Below are positions 24,669-33,598 of a stretch of 33,598 nt of DNA, in pieces. The DNA is from Bacteroides sp. CAG:1076 (GTDB taxonomy: Bacteria; Bacteroidota; Bacteroidia; Bacteroidales; Bacteroidaceae). The notes under the pieces are model-generated. The model had not been told where the DNA came from and searched no databases. It saw nothing but the letters and a program-made list of their open reading frames with translations. Position 1 is the first letter of the stretch; the number at the start of each line of letters is the position of its first letter. The stretch lies in the NCBI GenBank assembly GCA_000436795.1, contig HF993278.1:1-33598 (forward strand), given 5' to 3'. Made by a program: the position numbers and the translations under genes.

Positions 24669-27600
24669 ATGGAAAAAAGAAGTTGTAGCAAAGCATGGCA
24701 GCTAATAGTTCTGCTTGCTTTATTGTTTCCAATGTCAGGATTCGCACAAGCAATCCAAGTGAAAGGTACAGTGCTCGACGCATCAGGAATGACTGTTATC
24801 GGAGCCAGTGTATTAGAAAAAGGAACCACCAACGGAGTAATTACCGACTTTGATGGAAACTTTGAATTAAGTGTATCACCCAATGGTACACTTGTTATCT
24901 CTTATGTAGGCTTCCAAACCCAGGAAATCGCTGTCAACAATCAGCAAAACTTTAAAATCACCCTAAAGGAAGATACCGAAGTGCTGGATGAAGTTGTAGT
25001 GGTAGGCTACGGAACGATGAAAAAAAGCGATATGACCGGAGCCATTTCATCAATCAAATCCGAAGATTTGATGAAGCGTGCTACAACCAGTGCCACAGAA
25101 GCCCTACAAGGGAAAGTCGCTGGAGTCAGCGTTTTAAAGTCTGGAGGTAATGCTGGAGCAGGTATCTCAGTAAAAATCCGAGGTATCAAAACAATGGGAG
25201 ACAATGAACCGCTCTATATCATAGACGGATATCCAGGAGATATCAATACCATCAACCCACAAGATATTGAGTCTATGGAAATATTAAAAGATGGAGCAGC
25301 TGCAGCCATTTATGGCTCTGTTGCCGCAAATGGAGTAGTCATAGTCAATACAAAGAATGGCAAACAAGGAGAAATAAAAGTGTCATTCAATACATATATG
25401 ACCTTCAATCAGCCAGCAAAGAAATTCGAAATGCTGGATGCTGACGGATATATGCAGGTCAACAACATGGCTTATGAAAATGCCAATAAAGAAAAGCCCG
25501 GCTATCTGACGTTTAAAGATGCAAACGGAAATCTTAAAAACCCGACAGGCTATAATACAAACTGGCAAGATCAAGTATTAGGCAATGGATTTTCACAAAA
25601 CTATTATGTAAACCTCATAGGAGGTTCCGAACACGCAAAATATTCTTTATCATACGGTCATTCTGATGAAGACGGCATATTAAGAAGTAACTCATACATT
25701 CAGGATAATGCACGCATGAAACTGAATATGTCAAAATACATCTTCGACTTCGATGCTACCTTAAACTTTAAGGCAACAAGAAACAAACAACCTCAGTACT
25801 CACTGAAGGAAATGTACTCCTTAAGCCCACTGGTCCCTGTTTACGATGAAAGCCAGCCATCCGGTTACGGATTAACTAACATGACCGTTGATGGTGTTCC
25901 TATGGAGTTCCCGACCAACCGTAACATCATGGCAGACGATCATTTCAAGCAATCAAGAACAAACGGATATGACATTACAGGCAATATTGGTCTGACTATC
26001 CATTTTGCTCCCTGGCTTACCTTCAAAAGTTCATACACTTACGACGGCCTGTATACAACAACCAAGACACACTATGACGCATATACAGCCAGTTCACAGG
26101 AGCCCCGCCTATATCCTTACAATTATGAAGCCAATTCATACTTTTATTCGCATACTTTAGAAAACGTACTGACTTTCAATAAAGAATTCGACAAACATTC
26201 TGTTACAGTAATGGCTGGTAGTTCCGTTATTGCAAACAGACAAGACGAAAGCAGCATTTCCGTAGAAGGTAAAAAAACAGTCTATAAAGTAGAAAACGGA
26301 CAACTGATTTCCAACGAAGAGCCCTCAGGCTTTTTCGATCCGACCTCTCCCACTATCAATGCTGGAAACGGAGGTACATTCAATGGTACAGGTACTTTCT
26401 ACAATTATAATCGTGCATCATTCTTTGGACGTTTGAACTATTCTTTCGCAAGCAGGTATTTATTGCAGGCTACCGTACGCGCCGATGGTTCCTCAAAGTT
26501 CGGAAAAAACAACCGATGGGGGGTCTTCCCATCCGTTGCTGTAGGATGGAGAATCAGCGAAGAAGACTTCTTCCCTAAAAATACAATCATAAGCAATTTA
26601 AAGTTTCGCGCAAGCTGGGGACAATTAGGAAATGAAAATGCCTTGGGATACTATTATGCGCCAACTATGACAAACGACAATACTCAATGGATGAGTTATA
26701 TACAAGGCGGAAATCCATGGATAGGTATGTCAAATCTTTATTTAGTAAACGACGATTTACGCTGGGAAACTACCGATTCGAAGAACATTGGCTTCGATTT
26801 CGGATTATTCAACAACCATCTAAGTGGTAGTATCAACTATTATTATAACGTAACCCGCGACCTGCTTATCGAGAAGGTCATGGCCCCTTCCGCCGGTATT
26901 TATAACCCGACAGTAAATGTTGGTAAAATGCGCAACAGCGGATTTGAGTTTGAACTAAATTACGCCAACAGCATCAGTGGCTTCGATTACAATATTGGCT
27001 TCAATCTATCTACTATCAGCAACGAAATGCTGGAAGCAGATCCTAACCAGGTTCTTTACGGCTCAGGCTGGAAAGGCGATGGCCACTTCGTCACACAAAC
27101 ATTAAAGGGATACCCAGTAGCCAGCTTCTTTTTGTATCGTACCGACGGACTATTCCAAAGCGATGCTGAAGCAGCAGCTTATGTAAACAAAGATGGTGAA
27201 CGTCTGCAACCTGATGCAAAAGCCGGAGATATACGTTTTAAAGACCTCAATGGAGATGGAGTTATCGATGCCAACGATAAAGAATATTGTGGTTCCGGCA
27301 TACCTAAAGTAGAAGCGAACTTATCATTCAGCGGTGCTTACAAAGGATTCGACCTTTCTTTCCAGTTGGGAAGCGCATGGGGAGCCAAACTATACAATGC
27401 AAACCGTCTGTATTATGAAGCAATGGACGCGGGAATTAACCAGTTTACCACGACAAAAGATGCATGGACACCACAAAACACGGATACAGATATGCCAAGA
27501 GCCGTATTGGGAGATCCTAACCAGAACACCAGAGAATCCGACCGTTTCCTGGAAAATGGAAATTTTGTCCGTATGCGCCAATTACAGTTGGGATATACTT

Positions 27601-27794
27601 TACCGTCCGCACTGGCAAAGAAAGCATATCTCGAAAAATGTAGAATCTATATAAGCGGTGAAAATCTGTTTACCATCACCAAGTATTCAGGAATCGATCC
27701 GGAATTTTCATCTGACATTTTAGATACCGGCGTCGACTCGTTTGTATATCCATTTACACGTTCATACGTAATTGGTCTGCAAGTTACATTCTAA
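24669..27794 (+). CDS. SusC-like TonB-dependent outer-membrane transporter
   Basis: The 1041-residue protein has a signal peptide (residues 1-26, ending GFAQ). A CarboxypepD_reg-like domain follows (about 29-100, VKGTVLDASGMTVIGASV), then the TonB-box-like stretch DEVVVVGYG at 107-115 and the plug (about 117-230, including PLYIIDGYPGD and AAAIYGSVAANGVVIVNT). A 22-strand barrel ends in GLQVTF. It has no N-terminal STN domain, so no anti-sigma partner is expected. It imports oligosaccharides across the outer membrane with the SusD-like protein encoded 30 bases downstream. Length and all landmarks are normal for the family. The substrate is probably galactose-containing, judged only from the GH2 gene. 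Confidence 0.95.
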   Translation: MEKRSCSKAWQLIVLLALLFPMSGFAQAIQVKGTVLDASGMTVIGASVLEKGTTNGVITDFDGNFELSVSPNGTLVISYVGFQTQEIAVNNQQNFKITLKEDTEVLDEVVVVGYGTMKKSDMTGAISSIKSEDLMKRATTSATEALQGKVAGVSVLKSGGNAGAGISVKIRGIKTMGDNEPLYIIDGYPGDINTINPQDIESMEILKDGAAAAIYGSVAANGVVIVNTKNGKQGEIKVSFNTYMTFNQPAKKFEMLDADGYMQVNNMAYENANKEKPGYLTFKDANGNLKNPTGYNTNWQDQVLGNGFSQNYYVNLIGGSEHAKYSLSYGHSDEDGILRSNSYIQDNARMKLNMSKYIFDFDATLNFKATRNKQPQYSLKEMYSLSPLVPVYDESQPSGYGLTNMTVDGVPMEFPTNRNIMADDHFKQSRTNGYDITGNIGLTIHFAPWLTFKSSYTYDGLYTTTKTHYDAYTASSQEPRLYPYNYEANSYFYSHTLENVLTFNKEFDKHSVTVMAGSSVIANRQDESSISVEGKKTVYKVENGQLISNEEPSGFFDPTSPTINAGNGGTFNGTGTFYNYNRASFFGRLNYSFASRYLLQATVRADGSSKFGKNNRWGVFPSVAVGWRISEEDFFPKNTIISNLKFRASWGQLGNENALGYYYAPTMTNDNTQWMSYIQGGNPWIGMSNLYLVNDDLRWETTDSKNIGFDFGLFNNHLSGSINYYYNVTRDLLIEKVMAPSAGIYNPTVNVGKMRNSGFEFELNYANSISGFDYNIGFNLSTISNEMLEADPNQVLYGSGWKGDGHFVTQTLKGYPVASFFLYRTDGLFQSDAEAAAYVNKDGERLQPDAKAGDIRFKDLNGDGVIDANDKEYCGSGIPKVEANLSFSGAYKGFDLSFQLGSAWGAKLYNANRLYYEAMDAGINQFTTTKDAWTPQNTDTDMPRAVLGDPNQNTRESDRFLENGNFVRMRQLQLGYTLPSALAKKAYLEKCRIYISGENLFTITKYSGIDPEFSSDILDTGVDSFVYPFTRSYVIGLQVTF

Positions 27795-27824
27795 ATTTAA
27801 CAAATCTATTAAAAGAACAGAATA

Positions 27825-29342
27825 ATGAAAAAGATTATCTATATAGCATCTATTTTCTTCGCAAGTATATTTTCCGGATGCGATGATTTCCTAACAGTAG
27901 AATCTCCGGATTTTTCAACGGATAAATATTGGCGTAACAAAGACGACGTAGAAGCTGGACTGTCAGCCGTATATGGTCAGTTAGAGAATCGTACCGATGC
28001 ATACGCACTCGGCGAAATCAGAGCCGTAGTAGAAACATTCAGAGGAGATGACATCACAACCGGACAGGATGTCAACAACTATCCGGAGTGGGGACAAATG
28101 TATAATTTCACTTATACCAATGAAAACTCCCGCATAAAAAGTTACTGGATGAACAACTACAACGGAATAAACTATGCAAACAATGTCATATTTGGAATAG
28201 ATAAAGTACAAGCTGGCAATAACCCCATGAATCAGGAAGATTATAGCCACACCATGGGAGAAGCCGTTTTCCTTCGTGCCTACTATCATTTCAAGCTCAT
28301 TATGAACTGGAAAGAAATTATCATTCGCGACGAGTACCTGACCAGTGAAGCACAAACGCACAAAGCCCTGTCTTCGCGTATAGACTGCTGGGATTTTGTC
28401 TGCTCTGAACTTTCACGTGCAGGCAGTATGTTACCCGAAACTCGTCCTTCACAAGAAGCCGGACGTGTAACCAAAGGAGCAGCCTACGCTTATCTGGGAT
28501 GGGCCTATCTGACACGAGCCTATGAAGAACCCGAACAAAAGGAATTCTTCTTGTCGGAAGCCATGAAGGCGCTGAACAATGTTTCCGGTTATGAACTGGT
28601 AGACAATTATGAAAGTCTGTTCAACGGTACAAATAAAAACAGCAGTGAAGCAATTTTCGAATTACAATTCACCAATACAACTGCCGACGGGACCTATCAC
28701 AAACACGTTTTACACTATTGGTTAGCAGCTCCATCAATGGGAGGATGGGATGAAATCAGAATAAGTCCCATGATGTATAATGAATACTTAAAAGAAGGAA
28801 GAATTGCAGAAAACAACATGTATGATGCACGTGCATACGGCTCCATGATTTTCGATGACCCGTATTATACCGAGAATCCCAACATCTATGGCATGAAATA
28901 TGATGAAGTATTCGAAGGTAATCCGGAAGTTTCAAACTGCTTCAAGAAATATTTGCCAGCTTCACTTGAAGAATTCAACCAAAGTGCAGTAGCAACAAAC
29001 ATTCCATTGATGAGATATGCCAATGTCATGTTAATGAAAGCTGAAATATATAATGAACAAAATCTTCAGGATGAAGCAATTCCATTAATAAACAAAATAC
29101 GTAAGATCCATGGCAGACTTCCCGAAATGACAGGAAAGTCTTATGAAGATGTAAAAGCACAAATAGAACACGAACGGCTCGTTGAGTTTGCATTAGAGAA
29201 CGTCCGTTTCTATGACTTGCGCCGATGGGGTAAGTTGAAAGAAGCAATGCAAGCTGCCGGCAGAACAAATTTCAACGTTACAGAAGATGAATTCTTACCC
29301 ATCCCGTTGATGGAAATTCAAAGTAACAATGAAATCAATTAA
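27825..29342 (+). CDS. SusD-like (RagB family) glycan-binding lipoprotein
   Basis: The 505-residue surface lipoprotein caps the SusC-like transporter and binds the glycan. The signal peptide ends in a lipobox with Cys19 (FSGCDDF). The N-terminal helical half carries the usual TPR-like region (VEAGLSAVYGQL, AVFLRAYYHFKL). The C-terminal signature reads LVEFALENVRFYDLRRWGKL, followed by the standard ending FLPIPLMEIQSNNEIN. It starts 30 bases after susC, so the two are one operon. A hairpin without a T run follows. Substrate cannot be read from sequence. Confidence 0.95.
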   Translation: MKKIIYIASIFFASIFSGCDDFLTVESPDFSTDKYWRNKDDVEAGLSAVYGQLENRTDAYALGEIRAVVETFRGDDITTGQDVNNYPEWGQMYNFTYTNENSRIKSYWMNNYNGINYANNVIFGIDKVQAGNNPMNQEDYSHTMGEAVFLRAYYHFKLIMNWKEIIIRDEYLTSEAQTHKALSSRIDCWDFVCSELSRAGSMLPETRPSQEAGRVTKGAAYAYLGWAYLTRAYEEPEQKEFFLSEAMKALNNVSGYELVDNYESLFNGTNKNSSEAIFELQFTNTTADGTYHKHVLHYWLAAPSMGGWDEIRISPMMYNEYLKEGRIAENNMYDARAYGSMIFDDPYYTENPNIYGMKYDEVFEGNPEVSNCFKKYLPASLEEFNQSAVATNIPLMRYANVMLMKAEIYNEQNLQDEAIPLINKIRKIHGRLPEMTGKSYEDVKAQIEHERLVEFALENVRFYDLRRWGKLKEAMQAAGRTNFNVTEDEFLPIPLMEIQSNNEIN

Positions 29343-29357
29343 CAAGTCCGGTTCTCT

Positions 29358-29390
29358 TTATCAAGGCAGACCATATCTCTGCCTTGATAA
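29358..29390 (+). terminator. Hairpin after susD, possible partial terminator or RNA-stability element
   Basis: A perfect 13-base stem (29358-29370 with 29378-29390) with a seven-base loop starts 15 bases after the susD stop codon. No T run follows on the plus strand. It may protect the abundant susCD transcript or reduce read-through into the genes behind it rather than end transcription fully. Confidence 0.5.
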
Positions 29391-29398
29391 ATAACCAC

Positions 29399-29406
29399 TA
29401 TCTTTG
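29399..29406 (+). promoter_or_regulatory. -7 promoter element of the lysO-GH2 unit
   Basis: TATCTTTG matches TAnnTTTG and is 26 bases before the ATG at 29433. With the hairpin just before it, this suggests that the exporter and GH2 genes can be transcribed separately from susCD. Confidence 0.5.
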
Positions 29407-29432
29407 CTTATAAAAAACAACAAAGAAAGAAC

Positions 29433-29707
29433 ATGTTTACAGTTATAGGATTTATGTTAGGAGGTATGGCTATCGGTTTCCTGCTCCGTCGCCAGAATTT
29501 TTCGTGGATAAATAAAGTTATAACGTCACTTATCTGGATACTACTTTTCTTGCTCGGCATCGAAGTAGGAGGTAACAAACAGATAATGGAAGGACTTGCC
29601 ACTCTGGGAGTAGAAGCCTTCGCCATTACGCTTGCATGCGTGCTGGGCAGCTGCATTTTTGCCTGGGGGTTATGGTATATCCTGTATAAGAAGAAAGGAG
29701 GGAAAGC

Positions 29708-29711
<4 letters not shown>
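29433..29711 (+). CDS. LysO family lysine exporter, N-terminal part (separate gene)
   Basis: The 92-residue protein has three hydrophobic helices (about 2-18, 28-47 and 57-83) and a basic tail (YKKKGGKA). It corresponds to the first third of E. coli LysO (YbjE), which is a single protein of about 299 residues. The stop codon overlaps the start of the next gene (ATGA at 29708-29711), so both halves are made together and should assemble in the inner membrane. LysO exports L-lysine and the toxic analogue thialysine in E. coli. Here it has its own -7 box and lies inside a glycan-utilisation locus. It does not look like a recent frameshift, since the second half has its own start codon in the overlap. 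Confidence 0.8.
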
Positions 29712-33512
<3,801 letters not shown>

Positions 33513-33532
33513 TTAATATTTATTTATAACCC

Positions 33533-33598
33533 ATGAAAAAATATACAGTAAAGGCCTTCATGTTATGGGGAGTGATTGCAGGTATTTCTGCCTGCACG
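33533..33598 (+). CDS. Start of a further lipoprotein gene (cut by the window edge)
   Basis: Twenty-two codons are visible: a hydrophobic signal sequence with a lipobox (GISAC, Cys21) after a MKKY start. It lies 20 bases after the GH2 stop codon, on the same strand, so it belongs to the same unit. Surface glycan-binding proteins, sulfatases or other hydrolases are common in this position, but the sequence shown does not tell which. Confidence 0.7.
   Translation, partial: MKKYTVKAFMLWGVIAGISACT

Overview
The window looks like chromosomal DNA from a member of the Bacteroidales (Bacteroides, Phocaeicola or Parabacteroides type). The grounds are a SusC/SusD pair beside a glycoside hydrolase, proteins assigned to Bacteroidetes-rich families, lipoproteins with short Bacteroidetes signal peptides, and upstream regions carrying the Bacteroidetes -7 element TAnnTTTG rather than -35/-10 boxes. 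The species cannot be fixed from the sequence alone. I saw no RNA gene, insertion sequence, phage gene or CRISPR array.

Layout. 1-2.9 kb (minus): topA and aroK, overlapping by one base. 3.1-8.3 kb (minus): a likely three-gene unit of Nudix hydrolase, very large secreted TPR protein and outer-membrane beta-barrel, ended by a clear terminator. 8.5-9.9 kb (plus): a small orphan protein, then an Lrp/AsnC regulator with a DUF4491 membrane protein. 9.95-11.95 kb (minus): ptb-buk, which converts acyl-CoA to a short-chain fatty acid plus ATP. 12.0-13.8 kb (plus, divergent from ptb): an unusual fusion of a peptidase C26 glutamine-amidotransferase-like domain with an M19 dipeptidase. 14.0-15.4 kb (plus): a lipoprotein that may resemble fimbrial Mfa2/FimB proteins. 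15.5-18.3 kb (minus): a Cys-rich DUF3109 protein and a pair of bacterial PH-domain membrane proteins (YdbT/YdbS type). 18.6-22.6 kb (minus): gpmI, a secreted calcineurin-like phosphoesterase and rnhB.

22.7-33.6 kb (plus) is a polysaccharide-utilisation-type locus. It starts with a membrane-tethered TPR/helix-turn-helix regulator, followed by susC, susD, a lysine exporter (LysO family) split into two overlapping genes, a secreted GH2 beta-galactosidase, and the start of another lipoprotein cut by the window edge. The likely logic is that SusD/SusC capture and import a galactose-containing glycan that the GH2 enzyme trims, with the TPR/HTH protein as sensor. Repeated GTAGACA boxes upstream of susC are candidate operator sites. 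Why an amino-acid exporter sits inside the locus is unexplained.

The most unusual items are the C26-M19 fusion, the Nudix/TPR/barrel unit, the split LysO inside a sus-type locus, the GTAGACA repeats, and a perfect 58-bp palindrome downstream of rnhB. None is proof of a new system; the barrel/TPR pair and the susC-proximal repeats look most worth following up.
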